NCBI RefSeq assembly: GCF_013409985.1
Contig: NZ_JACCBY010000006.1
Span: 147,976 to 211,975, forward strand
Source: Sphingomonas melonis
GTDB lineage: Bacteria; Pseudomonadota; Alphaproteobacteria; Sphingomonadales; Sphingomonadaceae
Reading direction: 5' to 3'
Length of the DNA stretch: 64,000 nucleotides
The position numbers were made by a program, and so were the translations under genes. Below, in pieces: positions 50,313 to 59,008 of the stretch. Below the pieces are notes generated by a model. That model was not told where the DNA came from, did not search any database, and worked only from the letters and a program-made list of their open reading frames with translations. The number at the start of each line of letters is the position of its first letter. Positions within the stretch are counted from its first letter, which is position 1.

Positions 50313-53300
50313 ATGATGACTCGCGCGAATACGCATGCCGGTCGCAAGGCTGGTCGGGCTACGTTGAGCGTCGGCGTTTCCGTAATCGCCATTCTCTGCG
50401 CCGTGCCGGCCGTCGCGCAAGATGGCGTGACCCCGACCAAGCCGGTGACCGCCGGTTCGCCGGGCACGACGTCGGGTGCGGCATCGGTCCAGGCCGGAAC
50501 CGCCGCCACGGCTCAGGATCAGGCCGCCGCCACCACCGGTACATCGGGCGCATCGCAGGATGCATCGGTCACGCCGCCTGACGTTGATCGCGAGGAAATC
50601 GTCGTTACCGGCACCCGTCAGAGTTTGGCGACCGCGCAAAATATCAAGAAGAACAGCGACACGGTCGTCGACGCGATTACGGCGTCGGACATCGGCGCGC
50701 TTCCGGACCGTTCGGTCAACGAGGCGCTCCAGCGCGTTCCCGGCGTCGCGATCAGCCGCTTTGCCGCGCCGACGGATGCGCAGCATTTTTCGGTCCAGGG
50801 ATCGGGCGTCGTCATCCGCGGGCTGTCCTACGTCCGCGGGGAGTTCAATGGTCGCGACACCTTCGCCGCGAATGGTGGTCGTGAAATCGGCTTCAACGAC
50901 GTGCCGTCCGAGCTTGTTGGATCGGTCGAGGTCTTCAAGAACCTGACGGCCGATCTCATCGAGGGCGGTATCTCGGGTACCGTGAACATCAATACCCGCA
51001 AGCCGTTCGATACGGACAAGAACCTGCTCTACGTGTCTGGCGGGATGAGCTATGGCGACTTTGAAGGCCGCGGTACGCCATCGGGTGTCGCCTTGTTCTC
51101 GAAGCAATTCGATGTGGGCGGTGGCCGCATCGGCATTCTTGGCAGCGTTACTTACTCGCAGTTCCGCAACCGCGCCGACTCCGTGTTCCTGTCGTCATAC
51201 CTGCCACGCTACAATGATGATCGGAATGGCAACGGCGTCCAGGATGCCGGCGAAGGCCGCACGATCAACGCCGGCACGCCGTTCGCCTCGACGTTGTTCG
51301 ACACCTATCCGGTGCCCAACGGTACCAGCCGCGTCTATGTGCCGCTTGGTGCCGGCTACCGGGAGGAGCACATCAACCGCGAGCGCCTCGGCTTCTCCGG
51401 TGCACTTCAGTACGAAAACGCCGACAAAACCTTCTTGTTTACGGCGCAGTATCTGCGAACCGACAGTTACGAGGAGCATCTCGATCGCACGATCGAACCG
51501 TCGGTCTATTATCCCGACGCGACCACAACGTTTCCCGTAGGTGGGGTAACGCCGACCTATGACGCCAATGGGGTTTTCACGTCGGGCGTACTGGGGCGCA
51601 ATACCGGGGCTCTGCAGGGTAATCTGCCAAATGGCGGGGGCTACGGCCCGCTGACCCAGTTCGTCGCCAATGGTCTGAATACCGGCCTCACCAACCGATA
51701 TTTTAACTCCGACTCCGTTACCCAGGATCACGCGATCAACGTGAAATGGGACGTGACTGATCGCCTCCACCTGAACCTCGACGGGCAATATGTGAAGTCG
51801 AACGTTAAGGGTCGTGATGACGTTCTTGATACGGCAACGCAGACGCAGGCGGCGATCGATACGCGGACCAGCTTCCCAACCGTTCAATTTCAGACGCCCG
51901 GCTTCAATACGGCGAGCTATTTCGCAAATCCCCAAAGCGTCTATTTCGCCGACGCATTCAACAATCGCAACATTAACGATGGCCAGGAATGGGCCTTCCG
52001 TGGCGACGCACAATACGACCTGGCAGAGGATTCCTTCCTGCGGAAGATCCGCGTCGGAGGCCGCTACGCGTCGCGTGACCAAACGGTCCGGACGAATGAT
52101 TACCTCAATTGGGGTGCGGTATCGCAGACCTGGACAGGTGCGGGCCCGCAGTCGTTCGCCCAAGCGCCTGCTGGTACTTACGGATTGCACGTATTCGACA
52201 ACTTCCTACGCGGAGAAGTTGCCGCGCCGCCAAGCGCAAACTACGTCAATCCTGACATCATCAGCAATCACGATGCGTTCATCTCGTTGATCCGTGGTAT
52301 CACGAAGGCCGGCGGCGGTACCTACGTGCCGATCGAGGATCGCGTGCGGTCTGACGGCAAGCCGCTGGTAGACGGATATTTCCTTCCGAACGAGGTCTAT
52401 CGGAACACCGAGAAGACCTATGCGGCATATGCCCGCCTGGATTTCGGCAAGGACGACTTCGTTCGAGACGGCATGAGCCTGTCGGGGAACATAGGCGTGC
52501 GGTGGGTTCGGACGCAGGACAAGGCGTTCGGCAGCATCAATTTCCCGCAGTCGACGACGGTATTCCGTCCCGACAACAACGTACTGCCCGACGGTACGGT
52601 CGGACCCGCGCGCTATACCGATATCGCCTCTTACTGCGCGTTCCGCGCGGCAAGCCCTGGCTTGTTCAACACGGTCGACCCGCTTTGCACGATCCCGCTG
52701 GCGCAAGCGCAGGCGGCGTTGGCGTTCGCCAACGGCGGATCGACGCCGTCGGTCGCCAGCCAATCCTATGATCGCTGGTTGCCGAGCTTCAACTTGCGCC
52801 TCGACTTCAGTCCTAAGTTCCTCATGCGTTTCGCTTATTCTAAGGCGATATCGCGGCCGAACTTCGGCAGCCTGCGCAACGTCACGTCGATCAGTCCCAG
52901 CGGCGGCAACGCGTCGGGCGTTTACAATTTCGACGGTGCCACGTCGAATTCCAACCCGTTTCTCGTGCCGGTTCTCGCCAATCAATTCGATCTGACCGCC
53001 GAATGGTATTTCGCCAAGGTCGGTCAGCTGACGGTCGCCGGTTTCTACAAGAGCCTGTCGGACATCATTCTCGATAACTTCGGCTACAATCGGACGTTCA
53101 CCAACAACGGCCAGACATTCACGGCGAGCGTGACCGGTCCGAACAACGGTGCGGGAAGCAGCAAGATCAAGGGCGTCGAGGTGTCTTATCAGCAGACCTA
53201 CGACTTCCTGCCGGGGTTCCTGCGCGGCTTCGGGTCGCAAGCCACCTACACGTTCGTAGATGCGGGCAATCTGCCGAACTCGCTGCCGGCGAACGCCGCC

Positions 53301-53693
53301 AACGATGGCAACCGTCCGCCGTTGGACGTCGGTGGCCTGTACGACAATTTGCCTCTCGCCGGCCTGTCGAAGCACAATTTCAACGTCGCGGCATTCTACG
53401 ATCTCAGCGTCTTTTCGGCGCGGATTGCGTATAGCTGGCGTTCGAAGTTCCTGTTGAACAACCGGGATTGCTGCTTCCCGTTCCTGCCCATCTACGCTTT
53501 GCCGACGGGGCAGCTCGATGGATCGACCTTCCTGACCGTGAACCGGAACTTCAAGATCGGTATCGAGGTGCAGAACATTCTCAACAACACGACAAAGACG
53601 ACTTTCCTGTTGAATGGTCAGGGGCTTGAGGCGCCGCGAACGTTCTTCAAGAGCGATCGCCAGTTCACATTGTCGACGCGCTTGACCTTCTGA
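50313..53693 (+). CDS. TonB-dependent outer-membrane receptor 3
   Basis: A 1126-residue receptor from ATG 50313, with AAGGGGAAG just upstream (an in-frame ATG at 50292 lacks one). Signal peptide ends VPAVAQDG. A long Ala/Gly/Thr-rich linker precedes the TonB box EEIVVTGTRQS, then the plug (GALPDRSVNEALQRVPGVAI, SVQGSGVVIRGLSYVRGEF) and the barrel ending LSTRLTF. Same family as receptor 2. Followed by a terminator and a cupin_8 gene; the divergent mannanase operon suggests it imports manno- or gluco-oligosaccharides. Confidence 0.95.
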   Translation: MMTRANTHAGRKAGRATLSVGVSVIAILCAVPAVAQDGVTPTKPVTAGSPGTTSGAASVQAGTAATAQDQAAATTGTSGASQDASVTPPDVDREEIVVTGTRQSLATAQNIKKNSDTVVDAITASDIGALPDRSVNEALQRVPGVAISRFAAPTDAQHFSVQGSGVVIRGLSYVRGEFNGRDTFAANGGREIGFNDVPSELVGSVEVFKNLTADLIEGGISGTVNINTRKPFDTDKNLLYVSGGMSYGDFEGRGTPSGVALFSKQFDVGGGRIGILGSVTYSQFRNRADSVFLSSYLPRYNDDRNGNGVQDAGEGRTINAGTPFASTLFDTYPVPNGTSRVYVPLGAGYREEHINRERLGFSGALQYENADKTFLFTAQYLRTDSYEEHLDRTIEPSVYYPDATTTFPVGGVTPTYDANGVFTSGVLGRNTGALQGNLPNGGGYGPLTQFVANGLNTGLTNRYFNSDSVTQDHAINVKWDVTDRLHLNLDGQYVKSNVKGRDDVLDTATQTQAAIDTRTSFPTVQFQTPGFNTASYFANPQSVYFADAFNNRNINDGQEWAFRGDAQYDLAEDSFLRKIRVGGRYASRDQTVRTNDYLNWGAVSQTWTGAGPQSFAQAPAGTYGLHVFDNFLRGEVAAPPSANYVNPDIISNHDAFISLIRGITKAGGGTYVPIEDRVRSDGKPLVDGYFLPNEVYRNTEKTYAAYARLDFGKDDFVRDGMSLSGNIGVRWVRTQDKAFGSINFPQSTTVFRPDNNVLPDGTVGPARYTDIASYCAFRAASPGLFNTVDPLCTIPLAQAQAALAFANGGSTPSVASQSYDRWLPSFNLRLDFSPKFLMRFAYSKAISRPNFGSLRNVTSISPSGGNASGVYNFDGATSNSNPFLVPVLANQFDLTAEWYFAKVGQLTVAGFYKSLSDIILDNFGYNRTFTNNGQTFTASVTGPNNGAGSSKIKGVEVSYQQTYDFLPGFLRGFGSQATYTFVDAGNLPNSLPANAANDGNRPPLDVGGLYDNLPLAGLSKHNFNVAAFYDLSVFSARIAYSWRSKFLLNNRDCCFPFLPIYALPTGQLDGSTFLTVNRNFKIGIEVQNILNNTTKTTFLLNGQGLEAPRTFFKSDRQFTLSTRLTF

Positions 53694-53718
53694 ACCCTTC
53701 CTTATCCTCCCCCTCTGA

Positions 53719-53754
53719 GGGTGGGGTGCCGATCGGCACCCCACCCTTCTTTGT
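53719..53754 (+). terminator. Rho-independent terminator after TonB receptor 3
   Basis: GGGTGGGGTGCC (53719-53730) pairs perfectly with GGCACCCCACCC (53735-53746), loop GATC, followed by TTCTTTGT. It should limit readthrough into the cupin_8 gene. Confidence 0.85.
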
Positions 53755-53799
53755 ATCTGCACGCGCTGCCGCTAAACGGTTGAAATGAAAGGGAGCGAT

Positions 53800-54849
53800 A
53801 TGAATTCCGCAATCGATGCCGCTACGCGTGTGCGTGAGGTTGGTGCGGTTACCCCGGCGATATTCGCGGACGAGATCGTGCCTGCCTATCAGCCGGTGAT
53901 CCTGCGCGGTCTCGTCAGTCATTGGCCGGCGGTCGCCGCGGGCCGACGCGGCTCCGCCGCGATGGCGGAGTACATCCGTCATTTCGACGGCGGCGGCCCG
54001 GCCAATGTCATGATCGCCGCACCCGAAGTCGCGGGCCGCTTCTTCTACACGCCCGACTTGACCGGCTTCAACTTCACGCGCGCGCAGGTGCTGCTGCCGA
54101 TCCTGCTCGACCAACTGCTGGCGCAGGATGGCGATCCCGCTGCACCTGCTATCTACGCCGGCGCCGCATCCGCGCCCGATACGTTCCCGGGCTGGATCGA
54201 GGCCAATCCTCTGCCCCTGGCGACACCCGAGGCGACTCCACGCCTCTGGATCGGCAACGCCAGTCGCGTTTCCACCCATTACGACGTATCCAGCAACATT
54301 GCCGCGGTCGTCGCAGGACGCCGCCGCTTCGTTCTCTTCCCGCCCGATCAGGGTCCGAACCTGTATGTCGGCCCGCTCGACCGGACGATTGCCGGCCAAC
54401 CGACGAGCATGATCGATCTCGAAGCGCCCGATCTCGCTTCTTACCCCCGCTTCGCCGACGCCATGGCGACGATGCAGGTCGCGGAACTGGAGCCCGGCGA
54501 TGCGATCTACGTCCCGTCCTTATGGTGGCACGACGTCAAGGCGAGCGGGCCGCTCAATGTGCTCGTCAATTTTTGGTGGGGCCAACAAGCCGCCGCATCG
54601 CCGTTCGCGGCATTGATCCACGCGCTGCTCGCGGTGCGCGACATGCCGGCCGGCGAACGCGAGGCAGTCCGCAGCTGGTTCGACCATTATGTCTTCGGCA
54701 CCAATGCGGCGCATGCCGCCGACCATCTGCCAGTTGCCGTACGTGGCGTGCTGGGTCTGCCTTCGCACGAACGGGCCGAACGTATCCGCGACTATGTCAT
54801 GCAGGCGCTGGAGCGCGGCGGACCCGCGTCGCGTCCAGAAAGGCGGTGA
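53800..54849 (+). CDS. Cupin_8 (JmjC-like) protein 2
   Basis: A 349-residue paralogue of the protein at 32935, from ATG 53800 with AAGGGAGC upstream. It has STHYDVSSN (HxD), AGRRRFVLFPPDQ and VPSLWWHDV (distal His), and the same C-terminal FDHYVFG...HAADHLP segment. The coding end overlaps the convergent GH9 gene by 53 bases. It sits immediately behind the receptor, as the other copy sits next to its own polysaccharide locus. Enzyme target unknown. Confidence 0.85.
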   Translation: MNSAIDAATRVREVGAVTPAIFADEIVPAYQPVILRGLVSHWPAVAAGRRGSAAMAEYIRHFDGGGPANVMIAAPEVAGRFFYTPDLTGFNFTRAQVLLPILLDQLLAQDGDPAAPAIYAGAASAPDTFPGWIEANPLPLATPEATPRLWIGNASRVSTHYDVSSNIAAVVAGRRRFVLFPPDQGPNLYVGPLDRTIAGQPTSMIDLEAPDLASYPRFADAMATMQVAELEPGDAIYVPSLWWHDVKASGPLNVLVNFWWGQQAAASPFAALIHALLAVRDMPAGEREAVRSWFDHYVFGTNAAHAADHLPVAVRGVLGLPSHERAERIRDYVMQALERGGPASRPERR

Positions 54850-56644
54850 CCCAGACGAGGGGCGCATTCCAGTTGATCGCGACCTCGTTCATAGTGAACG
54901 CACGCCAATCGTCCCGCCAGCATGTTTGACCGACGCACGTCCCTTTCAACACTTCGTCGTCGCGGCGCGCGCCGTTGTTCGGGCCGCCCGACAGCACGCC
55001 GGGGGGCGGGGCCGGATAGCGTGCATCGGCCGCCTTGGCCCAGAAGCGGTGATGCGGGTGATGCATCGTGTGCGAGCCAAATCCCGTTACGAACGAGCGG
55101 TCGAGCGCGTTGCGGCCGAACACATAGTCGGCGACGTCGACCACTGCGTCACGGTAGAGCGGCTTGCGCGTGATCTGCCACGCCACGCCAAGCACGATGG
55201 CTCGATTGAGTAGCGTCGAATTCGAGCCCCAACCGTAGTCCGATCCGGCGAGCGGCAGGCGGTAGCCGCTGCGCTCTCGTTCCGCGAGCAATCGGTCGGC
55301 AAGTGTGACGACATGCGCCCGGACCTCGGCCAATGTCGACGGGGAGAGGACGCTCGGGACGGTCGCGAGCGTTAACAGGCCTGCCAGTTCCGTCCCGCCC
55401 CAGCTGAGATCGACGCCGCCGCCATGCAGGAAGGGCGATGCCATCAGCACCTGCAGATAGCCTGCCTCACCGGTGGTCACGAACATCTGTGCGGCCGCCC
55501 AGAAGCGCTCGTCGGCGATCTGCTTGTCGCCATAGCCGCCGCTGCCGGAGAAATCGGAAGTGGCGTACAGGTCCGGCACACGCCGCGCCGCATCCCATCC
55601 CCTGCGCGCCGCAGCAAGCGCCCGCGCGGCGAAGACAGGATCGCTAACACGCCAGATCCGCGCCGCCTGTGCCGCCACCGCGACCATGTTGAACGTCGCC
55701 GCGGTCGACGGCGGATAGAGGAAGCGGCGCATCGGATCAGCCGCTGGCGCCATCGGCAATCCCGTCCATTGCTCGTCCGCCACCTTGGTGTGAACCAGAC
55801 CGCCCGCATCAATCACGCGAAAGTCGGTGGCCGGTCGACCGGTATCTGTGCTGAACGCGACCGTCGATGTTGCCCCTTGCGGCACTTGCATCGAGAGCAG
55901 GAACGCGACTTCCACCTTGGCCTCGTCAAGCAGATCGTCCTGGCCGTTGCCGTTTTCAGGCAGGGACAGTCGGCCATCCGCAAAAGCTTTCCCGTCGCCC
56001 CAGGCGGCAAGCCGTTCATGCAGATCGAGCAGCGTCCAGGTGGAGATGCCGCCGTTGACGGTATACTTGCCGTGATCGCCGGCATCGTACCAGCCGCCGG
56101 TCGTATCCAGCCGGTAGTCGCACCCCGGCCATTTCACGCCGCGCTGGTCCGTGCCCGCAAAACAGGTGACGAGTTCACGCGGCTGTCCTGCGGCACGGGC
56201 GAGATCGGGCCGCTGCACGTAGCGCGCGGCGATCGGCACGCCGCTGCGCTGCTGATAGAAGAAGCCCATCGCCGCAGTCGCGGCATCGGCGAACGGTCGA
56301 TCGCGGATCGCGAACGGCTGGCTCATCGCCGTACCGATCGCCAGGCGATAGCCGGCACCCCCGCGCGATACGCTGCCGAAATCGATCCGTTGCACCGTCT
56401 CGCCGGATGCCGCTTCAGGTCCGAACGGCAATGTCCTGCCCCGCGCAACCGTGCGGCCGGCGGAGTTGAGCAATCGCCAGGACAGCGCTTTCGCATCGGC
56501 GGTCGCCACGATCGCCGTCTTCGGTCCGTCCGTTTCATAGCCGATCTGATCGACCCGGATCGTGCTGGCGGCCGGCTCCTCCGGCTCACCCGCGCCGAGC
56601 AGAAGCGCAGCTCCGGCGAGGGATAGGGTGCGACGCAGGATCAT
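54797..56644 (-). CDS. GH9 endoglucanase with CelD_N-like domain
   Basis: A 615-residue protein with signal peptide (LAGAALLLGAG). Residues about 27-115 are an N-terminal immunoglobulin-like CelD_N domain (IRVDQIGYETDGPKTAIV). The (alpha/alpha)6 barrel has GGWYDAGDHGKYTVNGG with the catalytic Asp pair, GSHTMHHPHHRF, and TMNEVAINWNAPLVWV with the catalytic Glu near the C-terminus. It cleaves beta-1,4-glucan or mixed linkages in glucomannan. The start overlaps the stop of the ROK regulator (ATGA), so both are co-transcribed. Its 3' end overlaps the cupin_8 gene. Confidence 0.93.
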   Translation of the reverse strand: MILRRTLSLAGAALLLGAGEPEEPAASTIRVDQIGYETDGPKTAIVATADAKALSWRLLNSAGRTVARGRTLPFGPEAASGETVQRIDFGSVSRGGAGYRLAIGTAMSQPFAIRDRPFADAATAAMGFFYQQRSGVPIAARYVQRPDLARAAGQPRELVTCFAGTDQRGVKWPGCDYRLDTTGGWYDAGDHGKYTVNGGISTWTLLDLHERLAAWGDGKAFADGRLSLPENGNGQDDLLDEAKVEVAFLLSMQVPQGATSTVAFSTDTGRPATDFRVIDAGGLVHTKVADEQWTGLPMAPAADPMRRFLYPPSTAATFNMVAVAAQAARIWRVSDPVFAARALAAARRGWDAARRVPDLYATSDFSGSGGYGDKQIADERFWAAAQMFVTTGEAGYLQVLMASPFLHGGGVDLSWGGTELAGLLTLATVPSVLSPSTLAEVRAHVVTLADRLLAERERSGYRLPLAGSDYGWGSNSTLLNRAIVLGVAWQITRKPLYRDAVVDVADYVFGRNALDRSFVTGFGSHTMHHPHHRFWAKAADARYPAPPPGVLSGGPNNGARRDDEVLKGTCVGQTCWRDDWRAFTMNEVAINWNAPLVWVTAFLDATRVRRAPAPA

Positions 56645-57888
56645 CGGCGGCCACTTTGGATGAGGATCGAATCGGAAGGTAGAATATGATCCAGAAACGG
56701 CAGGATCGCCGCGCCGATCGCGGGGGCATCGCGCGCCATCATGGCCGGCATGACCGTCGCGCGCGACGGTTGCGGCACTGCATCCAGCGCATCGGTCAGG
56801 CCGTCGGCAAGGCGTTCGATCAGCGGCATCGGCAGCCGACCGCCGATGAGGATCGCGTCGGGATCGAGCAGGCAGTTGATCGCGACGAGCGGCGCGGTCA
56901 GCGCGCGCACCGCATCGGCCAGCCAGCCTTCGATGACCGGCGCCATCAGTGGGTCGCCGCCGCCCAGATCCTCGACGTTCGGCTTGGCAAAGCCTGCCCT
57001 CTCCAGCCGAGCGAACAATGCCGACAGCGACACCGTATCCTGCACTGTCGCGCCGGGCGGACCGGTGGTATCGGGCATCAACCCGATCTCGCCGCTGCGT
57101 GCGTTGGCGCCGCGATGATACGATCGGTCGATCACCGGACCGCCGCCGAGGCCGGCGCTTATCAACAAATAGAAGAAGCTGGGATTGTCGAAGCCCGTGC
57201 CATATTCCGCCTCGCCCAGCGCGGCGGCGGCGGCATCGTTGTCGCAGTGGATCGGCCAGGGCAGCACCGACAGCATCGCGGACAGATCGACGGCGTTCCA
57301 GCGATCGTAGCCGGCGGGGCGGTGGGGCAGGGCGATGCGGCCCAGGTCATCGGGGATCGCGACGCCTACGCCGAGAATACGGTCGCGGTCGACGCCGCCG
57401 TCGGCGATCACCCGGTCGATGTCTTCGGTTACGAAGGCGACGACGTCGTCAGGCATGGCGAAGGCGATCTCCCGGGTCGAGCGGCTGCGCACCTGTCCGG
57501 CAAGATCGAGCGTGACCAACGTCAGGTGATCGCGATCGATATTGAGGCCGATCGCAAAGGCGCCATCGGGGTTGACCTGCAATCGCAGCGCCGGCTGACC
57601 GCGACCACCCTGCATCCGGCCGGCGTTGCGCACCAGCCCCATCTCGACCAGCCGGCTGGTGATGTTGGCGATGGTCGGTGCGGTAAGCCCGGTCTGCTGC
57701 GCGATCGCGACCCGGGTGGTATCGCCGCTCAGCCGCACCGCCTGCAACACGGCACGCAGATTATAGTCGCCAGCGCGTTCGAGATTGGTGCCCGACAGGC
57801 TGCGCGACAGGCGGGCGTCGCGTCCATCGGCGAGGGTGGGATCGTTCCGCCCGTTCGATTTGCTGCCGAACCCGATCGCCATCCTCAT
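56641..57888 (-). CDS. ROK-family transcriptional repressor (NagC/Mlc/XylR-like)
   Basis: A 415-residue protein; ATG 57888 or ATG 57882. Residues about 38-95 form a winged HTH (VAIAQQTGLTAPTIANITSR), followed by a ROK sugar-binding domain with GLNIDRDHLTL and LISAGLGGGPVID. The kinase zinc cluster is degenerate: no CxCGxxGC is present, so it is a regulator and probably not zinc-dependent. Divergent from a ROK kinase gene, it probably controls both that gene and the GH9 operon through the 188-base gap, in response to a sugar. Confidence 0.9.
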   Translation of the reverse strand: MRMAIGFGSKSNGRNDPTLADGRDARLSRSLSGTNLERAGDYNLRAVLQAVRLSGDTTRVAIAQQTGLTAPTIANITSRLVEMGLVRNAGRMQGGRGQPALRLQVNPDGAFAIGLNIDRDHLTLVTLDLAGQVRSRSTREIAFAMPDDVVAFVTEDIDRVIADGGVDRDRILGVGVAIPDDLGRIALPHRPAGYDRWNAVDLSAMLSVLPWPIHCDNDAAAAALGEAEYGTGFDNPSFFYLLISAGLGGGPVIDRSYHRGANARSGEIGLMPDTTGPPGATVQDTVSLSALFARLERAGFAKPNVEDLGGGDPLMAPVIEGWLADAVRALTAPLVAINCLLDPDAILIGGRLPMPLIERLADGLTDALDAVPQPSRATVMPAMMARDAPAIGAAILPFLDHILPSDSILIQSGRR

Positions 57889-58076
57889 CCTCTTTCGCGC
57901 CGCTCGACCCTAAGCGGGGTGGAGGCGTTCGTCACGTAGCTCGGCCGAGATATTTCATCCGCCCCCGTCATGTTTCGATTTGCCTCATCTAGTGCCAATG
58001 CACCATACCAATATAAGCCAAACCACGGTCGCGCTAGTGACGCGGACGGTAATGTCGGGATGATGGGAGGGGGAAG

Positions 58077-58973
58077 ATGATCCAAATCGGGATCGATTTC
58101 GGCGGCACCAAGATCGAGGCGGCGGCGCTTGCCGGCGACGGGCATTTCCTTGCGCGCCTGCGGGTGCCCAATCCGGGCAACTATGAGCATGCGATCCGCG
58201 ATATACGCGACCTGATTGCGCGGGCGGAGTCCGAAGCGGGCCGCGTCGGCACGATCGGCGTGGGCACGCCGGGGTCGACCAATCCGCGCGACGGACGGAT
58301 GCGCAATGCCAACGCGACCTTCCTCAACGGGCGCACCTTCCACGCCGACCTCGCCGCTGCGCTCGGCCGCGACGTGCGCACGGCCAACGATGCCAATTGC
58401 CTGGCATTGTCCGAAGCGGTCGACGGCGCAGCGGCCGGAGCCCGCTCTGCATTCGCGGTGATTGTCGGCACCGGCGTCGGGGGCGGGCTGGTGGTCGATG
58501 GTCGTATCGTCGAGGGCGCGAACGGCATGGGTGGCGAATGGGGCCATGTGCCGCTGCCGTGGATGACCAGCGCTGAATATCCCGGCCCGGCTTGCTGGTG
58601 CGGGCAGCACGGCTGCCTGGACATGCTCGTCTCCGGCACTGGTTTGCAGAAGGATTTCGCCGCGCGCAGCGGCGAGGCGGTTACAGGGCCTGCGATCGTC
58701 GCCGCGGCACGCGCCGGCGCGCGCCACGCCGTGGCGGCGCTCGATGCCTATGTCGACCGACTTGGCCGGGCGATGGCGATGATCGCGAATATCGTCGACC
58801 CCGACGTTTTCGTGCTCGGCGGCGGGATGAGCAACGTCGCGGAGATCTACGACGCTTTGCCCGGCGTGGTCGATCGCTACAGCTTCGGCGGCCGTTGGGA
58901 GGGGCGGATCGTGGCGGCCCGCTGGGGCGATAGTTCGGGCGTTCGCGGCGCGGCGCGGCTGTGGCCGGGATAG
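58077..58973 (+). CDS. ROK-family sugar kinase 2
   Basis: A 298-residue kinase, ATG after GGGGGAAG. IGIDFGGTKIEAAAL is the ATP-binding strand-turn, and CWCGQHGCLDML the zinc cluster (Asp replaces the usual Glu). NDANCLALSEAVDGAAAGA carries the catalytic Asp. It is close in sequence to the kinase at 37618, so the two loci probably arose by duplication or serve related sugars. Divergent from the ROK repressor. Confidence 0.92.
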   Translation: MIQIGIDFGGTKIEAAALAGDGHFLARLRVPNPGNYEHAIRDIRDLIARAESEAGRVGTIGVGTPGSTNPRDGRMRNANATFLNGRTFHADLAAALGRDVRTANDANCLALSEAVDGAAAGARSAFAVIVGTGVGGGLVVDGRIVEGANGMGGEWGHVPLPWMTSAEYPGPACWCGQHGCLDMLVSGTGLQKDFAARSGEAVTGPAIVAAARAGARHAVAALDAYVDRLGRAMAMIANIVDPDVFVLGGGMSNVAEIYDALPGVVDRYSFGGRWEGRIVAARWGDSSGVRGAARLWPG

Positions 58974-59008
58974 GCGGCCCGCGGGATCAGACGGGCGCGG
59001 CGGTGGTG

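Noticed and set aside
52206..53762. 518-codon minus-strand frame opposite TonB receptor 3
   Set aside because: Arg/Val-rich antisense translation without domains; it also crosses the terminator at 53719.
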